Assembly (NCBI RefSeq): GCF_004193775.1
Contig: NC_041010.1
Span: 44,691,562-44,755,561 of the forward strand
From: Glycine soja
Taxonomy: Eukaryota > Streptophyta > Magnoliopsida > Fabales > Fabaceae
Reading direction: 5' to 3'
DNA length: 64,000 nucleotides
Shown in pieces: positions 53,613-64,000 of this stretch. The stretch's first letter is position 1, and every line of letters begins with the position of its first letter. The notes beneath the pieces were generated by a model. It did no database searches and had not been told where the DNA came from. It saw nothing but the letters and a program-made list of their open reading frames with translations. Position numbers and translations under genes: made by a program.

Positions 53613-56600
53613 TAAAACATTTGTATACCAAACTCCATCTTATTATTATTCATAAATCTACTTTTTTTTACTAACCTTATATATGTTTAATCCTCACCTT
53701 TCATCACCAAATTCCTCTCTCTCTCCTATTTTTTAAATTCACCATGAATCTCTCTCATTTTTCTTTTGTCTAATGTGTGTATAGGATTACGCTTCTGTGA
53801 GACTGAGACAAGCATAAAAGCAATGTTATTATCATTACTTGCTATATTTTTTCCAAATAGATTATTTATTTGCAACAATATTAATTCGTTATAACTACAA
53901 AGAAATAAATTAATAAGCTATGGGGAAATTCGGAATGCAGTTTTAAGTAAAACGTATCTATTATTTATATATTTCTCTTTATATAAAGAATTCATGATGA
54001 ATTAATGTTTGGAACAAAACTTTGACAGTGTAAAACTTTTACGGTACATAACCATTAAACTTCGGTTGAAGTGTGTGGTCAGGCCTTGGCCTTATGCCAT
54101 AAGGTAATTTTAATGGGTTTTTGAAAAGAATCGATTACGAATAACAAAGACCAAATGTGTGTTGAATCCACATGGTAGGAGTATATTATGAAAAGGCAAC
54201 GTGTGTTTATAATGTGAACTTGTAAGTTGTAACAGATATAAATTAGAAGCACAAAGGAAATGAAACTAGGGACCAAATTAGCGTACTAATTATTTTGGAA
54301 TATCCCCTCTTCCAATATTTCATTTTGTGATTCTATATTTATTTTCTGTTTTTCAGTATAATCAAGAGGGGATAATATTCCAAAACATTGGTACAACAGG
54401 TCCCGATAAGCCAATGTAGATGAGTTCTGGGAGTTTAGTGCAAATTGTGGCAGATGCAGTTGAAATTGTTGCCTTAGCAATATATGATATTTTCCATAAC
54501 AGCGAGCATCAAAGAAATCAATGTCTTTTTTATAAGGTAGTGGAATTTACAAGTCTTGAGAATTGTCTTTTAGAGTTGCAGATGTAGGGTGTCCTAGCTA
54601 GTCCGCAATGCTAAAGTGAGAACATTGAAAAGAATTTAACGATATTAACATAATTTGAAGCTAGCACCGTAGCACTTTTTTTTCTTTTTACAGAATTTAC
54701 AAATTGCTGCAGAAAATGAGAGGAGGAACTAAGATGGTGTTGAAGATTAAATTGAGTGAACTATGTCTTTACAAAAGAAATAATGTTATTGGTGGCCCGT
54801 GATAATCTGATTTGACAAAACAAGGGAGGGATGAAGCTAAAAATAAACTGAATCTGTCAGTTTGCTAATGTTAATAAGGTTTCTAATGATTAATGGAACA
54901 TGCAATAAATCATGAGTAAAAAGGAAACAGAAGGACTAAAGGGGGAATTCATGATAGAATAGCAAAAACTGTTCTATGGTACAGAAGCCTGTTCAAGTCC
55001 CTATGATTTGCTGCAGATTAGTGTTGTGACTTGTGACACCAGAATTAATAACCCAAACTCAGCCATGTTGCAATCATGATTCTTGACAGTTATCTTGCTT
55101 GGTGGTCTTTGGAAAAAATTTCAAGAATGGGAAGGCAAATTTATTGCAAGAGGTGTTATATTGTCCATAGTATCCATATGTTTCCCATAGGCAGACATAG
55201 CATCTGCAGCATTCATGTGCTTCTTTATTTCGCTTCCTAAATAAGTAATAGAAACTATTTTTCCCCGACAATATAAGGATCAAGATTGAAGCCTAAGTTG
55301 ATAGACGTGTCAAATGCATTATGTACATTATTCTTTTGGACTTCACTAAAAAACCTCTAGTTGCTCTTGAGAATATATAGATGCAATTACTAATAGAGAT
55401 TGATTAGTTTGAAGGTTTTGGTTTTCAGTAAATATAAAATGCTCATCATTTGACCTTGATTATATTTTATATTCCTCAGTTCAAAAATGAATTGTATGAT
55501 CCTTGTTCGTGTTTGAAAAGCAAAAACAGTTAAACTTATGTACTAAAATAACATGTTCTCCAACATTAGAAATTGAAGCCACAACCAATGTGGTGTAGTG
55601 TAATCGGCAAATAATCATATTTTTTAAGTATGTGATTAGGAGTTTAATATTCTGGTTTGTATATATGAAAGAACATTTATTAGTAGAGGTCATTAACCCC
55701 TCAAATAAATCTCAGCATCTTAAAAGATTAATCTTTAGTCCTCAATTAAAAGATAAGTTAATCCTGTTGTTCCAACTCTAGGAAACCATCATTTTTACTT
55801 GTAGTTACTTTGCCTTCGGTATAGTGCATTTTGGTGGAATTAAAAGTGGTTGGAGTGATGAATTGTTGGAATTTGTTACAACCTCGAATTGCTGTGTTGC
55901 AATTTGTTGCTTCTAAAGTAAGAAGTTCTTTTCATTTACTTTTACTGAGTGTAGGTGGTTGAAATTGACCAAATTCAGTGGTGCAAATTATATCATGGCG
56001 TAAGCATGGTGGTATTCTCAATTGAAAAGGAATTGATTATGAATGATAAGATTAAATGAGAGAAGAAAAGAGAAAGGTAGACTAAATAAAAATGACCTGA
56101 CAAGTGAATTAATAGAAGTGTTCAGTGATTATCTCATAACATAATTCTTCAACTAACCTTGACGATCTGCCTGTTCTACTCCATGTATATTGAGGTAAAT
56201 ATTCTAACAATTTTATCCACATCAAAATTGATTTCTCAATTGAGACATACCCCATATATCCTAATAAACTAAAAAGAATCACACAAAGAAAGATTGAAAA
56301 ATCCTTTTCTTTTCTCAAAACACTTTTTATACCATCACAACTACATTTAGTTGCACTTTGACACTATAAATAAAAACCTTTAGCTAAACCTATCACTTAA
56401 TGTATTTAATGATTCACCAGTCTATATTAAAGTAGAGTATACTAGTATCTTAATTGTAGTGTACTATTTTATGAGTGGCTGAATAATTTAGTACGCTCTT
56501 CTTTAACTCCTAGCTTAAGTTGCAACGGGAATTGGGAGAAAATAAATTAATTTACTATCAAACCTTTTTAGCAAACACATAAAATAATTAAACTTGAGTT

Positions 56601-57875
56601 TTTGCAAATAAATTAATTCTCTCAACCATAAATTTTAATCTAACAATTATAATTAAATATTTCTTTTCTCAAAATAATTGAAAAGTATAAATAGATAGAT
56701 AGATACAAATCAAATTCAAGATTACATCCCTTCTATATTTTTTGTGTGTGATCATTACCTCATTTCATTCTATTCAAACTAATTGACTGAACCTTCTCAC
56801 GTATCTTTGTTAATAACAAAAACAGATTCACTAAAATAGTACTCATAAAATTCTAAACACACAAATGGACTAGTCGTGCGTGTTTCCTAAAATGAATAGA
56901 AGATTCCACCAAAAAGACTGACCGAGTCCACCCCATACTCCATCGCAGTCTATATTAAACAGTGTATAATTAGTTATCATATGGATTAATTGATGTAATG
57001 TTGTTTTAATTTAATCAGATATCTCATATATAGGTCCTTAGTAGGTATATTTTGTTAAAAATCTGAAAAGAGAAATTTGAAGTGTATAATAATTCAGTTA
57101 AAAATACATGTGATATAAAAAATATTATATAATTACGAAACCAAATAAAGTAAAATAAACAGTATATGCATTTAAAAGGGGTAGAAAAGGGGAATTAAGC
57201 TAGCCGCAGAAAGTGCTTAAATGGTGTGGGGCCCACTTATGAGCGTCACCAACACTTGCAATAGTTTTATGTGTTGTAATTCACCACCACAAAACCGCAA
57301 CATTCATTTCAGATTCAACGCCAATGCCCCCACCATTTCATCTATTGACTTCCAGTTCAAGTGGGGAGCACAATCCGTTCATTATGCTCCTCACCACTAT
57401 CTTCACTTTTGCTCCAACCCAATATCAATTTTCTTGCTTTTTCATCCACCAACAATACATTATACAACAGCTTCTTTTGAGTATTCCATTAGCCATTAGG
57501 ATTACGATTATGTTGTTAAGTTTAAAGTTTCTTTTCTTGAAAAAAGTAGTATTTTGTACCAATCACTTCTTCTATTCACTAATAAGTTCACTATTCTTTT
57601 ATTACTTTTGTTTAAACTCCTTAGTGTGTTTGGAAGTAGCTCCATGTCTCACGTTAAGCAAAAATTAGCGCAGAAGTTATCTTCGGAGCTAGAGTTATAA
57701 TTGATGTGCCTTTTTTCTTTCAATGACTCAGTTTCAAACATGCATTTAATCTAGTTCAGACTCAATTTCCATATCATGATGAAATTATTATCTTCATATT
57801 TATATTTATCATTAAATGCTTTTACATTGACTTTTTAAACGCTTTTTTTATTCAAATTCTCATAAAATGTCAATA

Positions 57876-58042
57876 TTATAAAACAATTACAGAATCTCTT
57901 TGTTTAAGTGTTTATTCTCTTTGTTTAATCTCTTTTTTATTCAAATTCTCATGAAATTATTTTAAGAAAAGATATATTATAATTAAAGCAACTATTTAAA
58001 AAAGTTATAAAACAATTACAGAATCTCTTTGTTTAAGTGTTT
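57876..58042. repeat. direct repeats about 128 bp apart
   Basis: The block containing AAAACAATTACAGAATCTCT followed by TTGTTTAAGTGTTTA occurs at about 57879 and 58008. A second block, TTTTTATTCAAATTCTCAT, occurs at about 57845 and 57933, so a segment of the spacer has been duplicated with rearrangement. Confidence 0.8.
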
Positions 58043-58551
58043 AAACTCTAGTATTAATTAATTAGCTACAATTGAACTAATTATATTTACATTTATTAGT
58101 ACACAATTAAGAGCATGGTCAAAACTAATAATTGAAAGCGCTCAGTTGTCAGTTGAGAAGGTAAATAAATAACGAAGAAGAATGGAATAGTCTCATTGTG
58201 AAAAAAATGTATAGGTGTAGATTCCCAAGAACATTAATCCCATACACATTTGCCAAACAATTCAAGTCAATGTAACATCACACATCACACATCACATGTA
58301 ATTGCAAAATCACACCAATGTCAACTAGTATATCAGTAAAAACTAAAATTAAAATAACACTAGACTTTGTGTTTCATGTAGTGAACAATTTGTGTACAAA
58401 GAAAATTAAAAAAAAATGTTTCTCTTTTTTCTTTTTTTCCTTTATGATGAAGAAATGAAATGAAGAATGTGCACAAAACCGATAACATATGGAATGAGAA
58501 TGAAAATTCACCGGATCGGGTCGGGTCCGCTCATTTGAAAGGTAAACAAAA

Positions 58552-59487
58552 TCAACGGTTATGGTTGACTCGTCCAAAATCCGCAAGCTTCCTGGAACGG
58601 TTCGCGCAAAACGACGCCGCGGCCGAGAGATGAGGCTTCGCCGCTGCGGCCCTAACCTCCGCCATCTCCGGCGGCAATCCCTTGTGGTTCCACCTCCGGT
58701 TTGGACTCGCCCGAACTAGGGGACTCAGGCAAAGCGCCATGCCCGAACCCGACGCGCTCTTCGTTTGCCCTAGCCTCGACCGCCGCGCCGACGGCGCCAC
58801 CGCCGGCGTTCTCCGCCACCACGGAGACGCCTCCGAGACGTATCCGCTCCCCGACGGTGACTGATCACACTCGTCGCCGAAATCCTCGGTCGTCACCGGC
58901 GACATTCCGCGATCCGACGGGCGGTACCGCCGGCGCGCGGCGGCGGAGGAATATTCCTTCGTCGTTCCACTCCGATCCTTGTTCCTCCGGCGTGTGGGAA
59001 AAAACGCCGAGAACCACGACGGCGATGCGTGCGAGGCCTGCTCGCACGACGGATCCGACTGGAACTTCTCCGATCTGGTCCTGAAAATCTTCGCGAATAT
59101 GCGGAACTTGTTGAAGCGTTTCTTGAACGACTTCGCGTCGGCGTGGTATTCGGAATCGCCGGCGCAGAAGGTGGGACCGAGCTGCGGAGTGCTGTAGAAC
59201 AGCCTCTCGCGGCGGTCGTGGTGCCAGTCGGCGGGGTAGTCAGACTTCCGGCGAGAGACGTAGGGCGAAACAGAGCGAGGGAAGATTAACGGTGGGGGAG
59301 GGTTAGGGTCTGAGTTTCTGGAATAATCGTCGGAGGCGCGTGAGATGACTCGCGTTAATTGGGCCTGCGGGTGATGGGCTTGGGCTTGGGCCTGGGCGGC
59401 GGCGAGGGATATGAGGCGTTCCCTTAGACAGGAGGCGCAGACGCCGACGGTGCTGCTAAGGTCTGAGGTATGTTTCTTGCACTTCAT
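58552..59487 (-). CDS. plant-specific protein with DUF740/OCTOPUS-like N-terminal motif
   Basis: A single minus-strand exon encodes 311 aa from ATG at 59487 to TGA at 58552. The N-terminus MKCKKHTSDLSSTVGVCASC (C3, H6, C17, C20) followed by LRERLISL resembles the Cys-rich start of UPF0503/DUF740 proteins such as OCTOPUS, but the protein is much shorter than those. The rest is basic, Ser/Arg/Pro-rich and largely disordered. It has a KSFKKRFNKFRIFAKIFRTR amphipathic basic patch at about residues 118-137, a WW-containing segment (EASPWWRRTP), and a conserved-looking C-terminus (CANRSRKLADFGRVNHNR). OCTOPUS is a plasma-membrane phloem polarity factor; equivalent function here is not established. 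The gene is far more GC-rich than its flanks, so many overlapping frames stay open; this frame is chosen for the ATG, the Cys motif and full length. Confidence 0.8.
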   Translation of the reverse strand: MKCKKHTSDLSSTVGVCASCLRERLISLAAAQAQAQAHHPQAQLTRVISRASDDYSRNSDPNPPPPLIFPRSVSPYVSRRKSDYPADWHHDRRERLFYSTPQLGPTFCAGDSEYHADAKSFKKRFNKFRIFAKIFRTRSEKFQSDPSCEQASHASPSWFSAFFPTRRRNKDRSGTTKEYSSAAARRRYRPSDRGMSPVTTEDFGDECDQSPSGSGYVSEASPWWRRTPAVAPSARRSRLGQTKSASGSGMALCLSPLVRASPNRRWNHKGLPPEMAEVRAAAAKPHLSAAASFCANRSRKLADFGRVNHNR

Positions 59488-61770
59488 TTGAGGGTTGCAT
59501 ACGACGCCGTTATCTGCTTTGTGGGTGCGTTTTGGCTTTGGGCACCAGCATTCGTGAGGAGATCTGATGTCTTACAAAATAGAAATAGATTGAGAGCATT
59601 TGTTCAGTGTGAATCTAACTTCATTCAAACTTCCAGATTCTATTATATTTTCAGGAGGGACAACATAATCAAAACTTATAAATTATGCATTTTTTATCTA
59701 CATCACAAAAAAATTTCTCCAAGTAATTATATATTTAGGAATTTTAATAAATTGTGTACGAATATCATTATCTTATATAATATTTAGAAAATAAATTAAA
59801 TATATAATTGTGTTAAATTTTTTTAAAATTATAATTTATTATAATTTTATCTTATTTGAATAAAATCATTTTTTATATAAAAATCTATGAACTATAACCG
59901 AAAAAAAGAAAGAAAAAGAGATATAAATATAATAAATAGTATGATGTCATAAGAAAAGAAAAATAATGGTCATTAATAGAATATATTAAATATCATGGTA
60001 TTTATATATAATTATCCATATATATAAATTTAAAGTGAAAGAAAATAATACTTGACGTGCATGTATTTTAGAGAGTGAAAAATGAAAAAGAAAAAAAAAT
60101 ATGATATATAATTGGGCTAATAAAAAAATGAAAAGTGGTATAAAAATATAGATTAAAAAATAGAGTAGGGACAAATTGAATTGTAAACTTACATAGCTTG
60201 AAGAAAAGGATGGAGAAACAACTTTGCTACCAGGACAGATAAGGAAAGGTTCACGCTCGATTGGGACACATGTATGATTCATAGAACATCTGATTATAGC
60301 TAGATTATTGTTTTTTTTTTTTTCAAATGATGTATAGCTAGGCTATTGTTCATTTTTATATATTTTAATTATAGGAATAGGCTAGGGGAGATTAATAAAA
60401 AAAGTTTAGTAGATCTGAATTCGCTGGTTTGATTTAATGATCGACGAATTGCTTAATGCTTAGTTAATTTAACTATTAGTCAAGAGAGTCTGTTATAAAT
60501 TTATTAACATTATATTTTATTCTTATGAATTAAAGAAATTGATTTAATTGAAAATACGACATCATTTTAAATGTGTTATGTTTAAATTTATTAAGTGTAA
60601 TTAGTAGTCACTATCATTTTCATATACTGTGTATAATTAATTAAAAAAATTAAAATACATTTTTTTAATAATTACTATAAAAGATAACGATGTTACCATA
60701 CATAAAAATTTATAATTAATGATATTGTAAAATTAGTATTGTGGTGATATTTTAATTAGTTTTATGAACTTAGGTGATATCCTATTAATTAACAGTTTTT
60801 TTGGTTGCAACCTATTAATTAATAGATTATTAATATGTATTGATTTAAAATTCAGTACAATGTATAAAGTACAAAAATAAATTATCACTTATTTAATTAT
60901 AATTGAATTAGTAAATTAATTACTTTCATTAATTTAATAATCCGCCTAATTTTATAAATACTGATTAGGATATTTTAGTAATGTAAAAAAACCTCATTTT
61001 CCTCATTTCACCACTACTTTAATAGAAACAAAAAATATGTGATTGAGGATAATAATAGTTCTGTCTTGAGATTTTATCTCTTCATATATTACAAATAAGA
61101 ATTAAATAATTTCTCTCCTCCCCATTTTTCAGTTTCTCTCTTAAAGTCAAAGTCAATACTCCTAAAAAAAGTCAAAGATAATAAATTATCTAACTCACGG
61201 TGAGAGATATGGGAGAGGAAGAAGGAAAATAAATATACCCATTTGGCCATTATATAAATGGATTTCCAAAAGAGAACCACTATTACTTGAGTAAATTAAT
61301 TTCAATAGTTGAAGAATGTTGTGTGGTATTTACGATTATTATTATGTAACGTAATCTTATGGTTTACTAAGCAGATATCTTGCCTTGTGGACATACAATT
61401 ATTTGTCAGTTGAATATTGAATCTTTGTTTGTGGTTTCTTACCGTTTTAATCCCCCAAACTTATTAAAAACTTTTTTTATATTTCAAAATTTTGATTATT
61501 TTGTCTTAGACTTTTTCTTTAATTATTAGTTTATCACTATTACGTATACGTGGAATGAAAAAATGGAACATTGAAGAGCGTGAATGGCACGCTTCACATG
61601 GTGCCTTGATTCAGTCAACTAGGTCAAACTTTGGCCTTTCGTCATCATGAGCCAATGATCTTTTAATGGTCTGCACTCTGCATACAACGGTTACCATCTT
61701 CTTTTTCATTGCACGCTGTAACAGCTGTGAGATTATTTCTTTTCCCTTTTTCTTTTTGGCATACGTGGCC

Positions 61771-61804
61771 CAACCTTTATTTTTAAAATTTAAAATAAAG
61801 GTTG
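61771..61804. repeat. 13-bp perfect hairpin
   Basis: CAACCTTTATTTT (61771-61783) and its exact reverse complement AAAATAAAGGTTG (61792-61804) are separated by 8 nt. Confidence 0.9.
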
Positions 61805-61931
61805 AAAGTGAAACAATAAAAAAAAAAAATGAAAACAAGTTACCTTACCCTGAAGATTGAGTAAAATAGTAATTGTATTGGATTCACATTGTCTCCTTTT
61901 GCTAATTAAAAAGAGGGTATCATGTTACACC

Positions 61932-61952
61932 TATATATATATATATATATAT
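61932..61952. repeat. short (TA)n run
   Basis: TA run of about 21 bp. Confidence 0.9.
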
Positions 61953-64000
61953 TGTATCATGTCACCATTTTTTGAACTGAATTTAATTTTTATATATTGT
62001 TAGTATAATTTGTTTTAGCTCAATTGAAATTTTACTAAGAGTTTTTTTTACAGAAAAACTTATTTTTTATTTGAATGATGCAATGTTTTAAGAATTTATA
62101 ACAGATCTTACCAGTCACTCCACATATTTATATTTTTTTTTATAGGTCTCACAATTTTTCTTAATGATAAAACATATTCTTGTGGAGAAACAGTTCTTAC
62201 ATCTCATTTATAGTATTATAAAATATGTCTGACCGTGCATTGTGAGCTCTATTTTTTCCCCATTTCCCCCCTACTTTTTTTTTTTTACTTTCTTTCTTTT
62301 GGTTTTTACTTGTTTCTACCGTACAAAGTATGAGTGCTAATCTAGTTTGACTTCAATAGTGAAACCAGATAAAAACTAATTTTTAAGCTTAAGAACTTTG
62401 ATAAGCAATTTTCATAAGAAAATGTTCTAAATATGACTTTAAAATAATCTTTACAAAAAAAATCAACAACTTTATCAAATATTATTATCAAACGATTGAA
62501 AATTACAATGTAAAAACTTCACATTATTAGCATATTTTAATTAAATTCTTCTTAGTTTATAGTTTCACTCATCGTCCTTTTTTATAATTCACGAAAATAC
62601 CATTGGGTGGTTGTTATCGTGGCACCAGAAATGAAAATACAAAATCACGATAGCTAGGAGAAGGAAGGCATAGTTGTTGATGATATTATGTACATTGTTG
62701 TTTGAATCCTGACACAACATTTGATATACCCTTCTCGAGAAACTTAAAGGATGTGATGATTTCTAAATATATAATTGTGTGTGTTGATTTATTTCATCAA
62801 TTTTCCACTTTATAGTTAAAAATTAATTTTTTTCAAAATATAAATCATTAAAATGAATTTTATTTCTCACAATATTTTTTTATACATGTTTGAAAATCAA
62901 AATTTGCTTAAAGTCTTCAATGGGTTTAATTATGTACTATTATATAAAATAGTAATAATAATAATAATAACAATATAATCATTATTAAAACTAGTTACTC
63001 TTGACAAGTGTTTGAAAAATCCCACTTGGAGAGCTAAAACAATATTTATAATTTTATTCGTCATATTTTATCAACTTTTAGAGGTGCTTTCTTAATATCC
63101 CACAAATTTTAGGCTAAACTAAATTAATTGAATGTTTGATTTTTAATTGCTAATGAAATTTTAAGTGAATGAAATAAGTTAATCTTTTATGTATCTCTAA
63201 TTTCTAAGTGCAATTTTTGGATTGGAATAAGTTGATATATTGATTTAATTGTTATAAACCTTCTGTTTAATTCTTTAATATTTAAAAGAAATACATAAAG
63301 TTAACTTTTAAGAAATCGTCATCATAAGACATGAGTATCTATAAGAAAAAGAAATTTAACCTCGTTCGATAAAGAATGCATCCACTAATCTCATTCGGAG
63401 GGAAGACCGACTCATTATTTCTTTGGGTAAAATATATGGATCCCTTAACTTGTTTTTGTTTTAAAATTGGCTCTTGAATTTATAAAATAACCTCCTTATT
63501 TAATTAATGACAAATTAATCCTTTTATAAAATTTATTGTTATCAAATTTTTAACACAAATTTAAACTTTTTTTTGGATGTGAACTTTACTCACTCACCTA
63601 TGTGAAAACTTTGAAAATCAGCTAATGTCCAGATAAAAAAGACAAACTACGTGAAATTACATCAAAAAAAAGGGTTAGATTATTATCAATAAAAACAAAT
63701 TCTGTAAACATTCATACGCAGTATGAAGCAGAAGATACCGCGTCATTAAATGTCACGTCAACAAAAACCAACAAAGCAAACGCAAGAGCTAAAGTGATTT
63801 TGATGGTTCAATAGACTTTTATCATTTTTAATTTTTATATATTATGGAAGAAGTTTAATATTTAAGATAGCATCGAAACACGTCACAGCCATGCCAACAT
63901 CTCATAAGCGTGTTACATTGTACACAAGCATTCATATAATTATGTAGAAAAAATAAATATATACCTTCAACTATATTAGAACAAATGATAGGGTACAAGC

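Larger units (their letters stand above)
52832..53794. repeat. 26-bp perfect inverted repeat pair enclosing about 910 bp
   Basis: The 26 bases at 52832-52857 (starting AAGCGTAATCC) recur as exact reverse complement at 53769-53794 (ending GGATTACGCTT). The enclosed DNA includes a PBS-like LTR fragment and a Stowaway-like MITE. They may be the ends of an older element now holding nested insertions. No target-site duplication is evident. Confidence 0.7.
48444..58551. other. long repeat-rich spacer without a convincing gene
   Basis: 48444-48800 is the probable 3' UTR of the permease gene. Listed separately are a tandem duplication (49610-49797), PBS-like LTR fragments (50969-51360 and 52930-53110), a TIR element with GC-rich core (52127-52771), a Stowaway-like MITE (53199-53612), a long inverted pair (52832/53794) and direct repeats (57876-58042). 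Between 53800 and 57800 I see only short ORFs. One minus-strand stretch near 55105-55215 stays open and reads KKHMNAADAMSAYGKHMD, but I cannot extend it or assign it. Confidence 0.55.
59488..64000. other. AT-rich spacer, no gene seen
   Basis: 59488-59800 is the probable promoter region of the minus-strand gene. The rest is AT-rich with poly-A/T runs, a perfect hairpin (61771-61804) and a short AT run (61932-61952). No ORF with family resemblance and no exon chain could be followed to the window edge. Confidence 0.55.

Noticed and set aside
58682..59289. Several plus-strand and minus-strand ORFs overlapping the GC-rich gene
   Set aside because: They are shadows caused by high GC. Only the 311-aa minus frame has a proper start, a Cys/His motif and full length.

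Overview
The window is nuclear DNA from a flowering plant, most likely a papilionoid legume and probably soybean (Glycine) or a close relative. The genes have short exons with GT-AG introns. The spacers are long, very AT-rich, and full of (AT)n microsatellites, MITE-like inverted repeats and decayed LINE/LTR pieces. Encoded proteins match plant families: cytochrome c, mitochondrial acyl carrier protein, a BIR2-type LRR pseudokinase, subgroup IVa bHLH factors and a purine permease. The genus is an inference from general resemblance, not from a search.

Layout. 1-909 (+): last three exons of a gene that starts left of the window; family not recognised. 6157-8419 (+): two-exon LRR receptor-like pseudokinase of the BIR2 type. 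13915-15960 (-): complete three-exon cytochrome c, 112 aa. 19975-24212 (+) and 26094-28635 (-): two convergent four-exon bHLH paralogues (287 and 334 aa) with an ACT-like C-terminal half. Between them lie a decayed duplicate of the first gene's 3' end, a LINE fragment and AT arrays. 28636-37948: mostly non-coding, with a MITE, a 240-bp tandem duplication and one doubtful ORF. 37949-40849 (-): two-exon mitochondrial acyl carrier protein with a 2.55-kb intron containing degenerate tandem repeats. 40850-46375: repeat-rich spacer with a 1.8-kb TIR-bounded element holding a degenerate array that switches orientation. 46376-48443 (+): purine permease whose first coding exon appears to be only 7 nt. 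48444-58551: repeat-rich spacer with a Stowaway-like MITE, PBS-like LTR fragments and a small TIR element with an unusually GC-rich core. 58552-59487 (-): single-exon GC-rich gene with an N-terminal Cys/His motif resembling the DUF740/OCTOPUS group. 59488-64000: no gene seen.

The genes do not form a pathway or cluster, apart from the tandem bHLH pair, which is a local duplication. I found no CRISPR array, bacterial operon or convincing new multi-gene system. The most unusual structures are the orientation-switching array near 43.3-44.5 kb, the GC-rich cargo near 52.3-52.7 kb, the third decayed bHLH 3' end near 25.4 kb, the 7-nt exon of the permease, and the set of local tandem duplications in non-coding DNA. 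All exon boundaries were placed by eye from splice signals, reading phase and family knowledge; no alignment or expression data were available.
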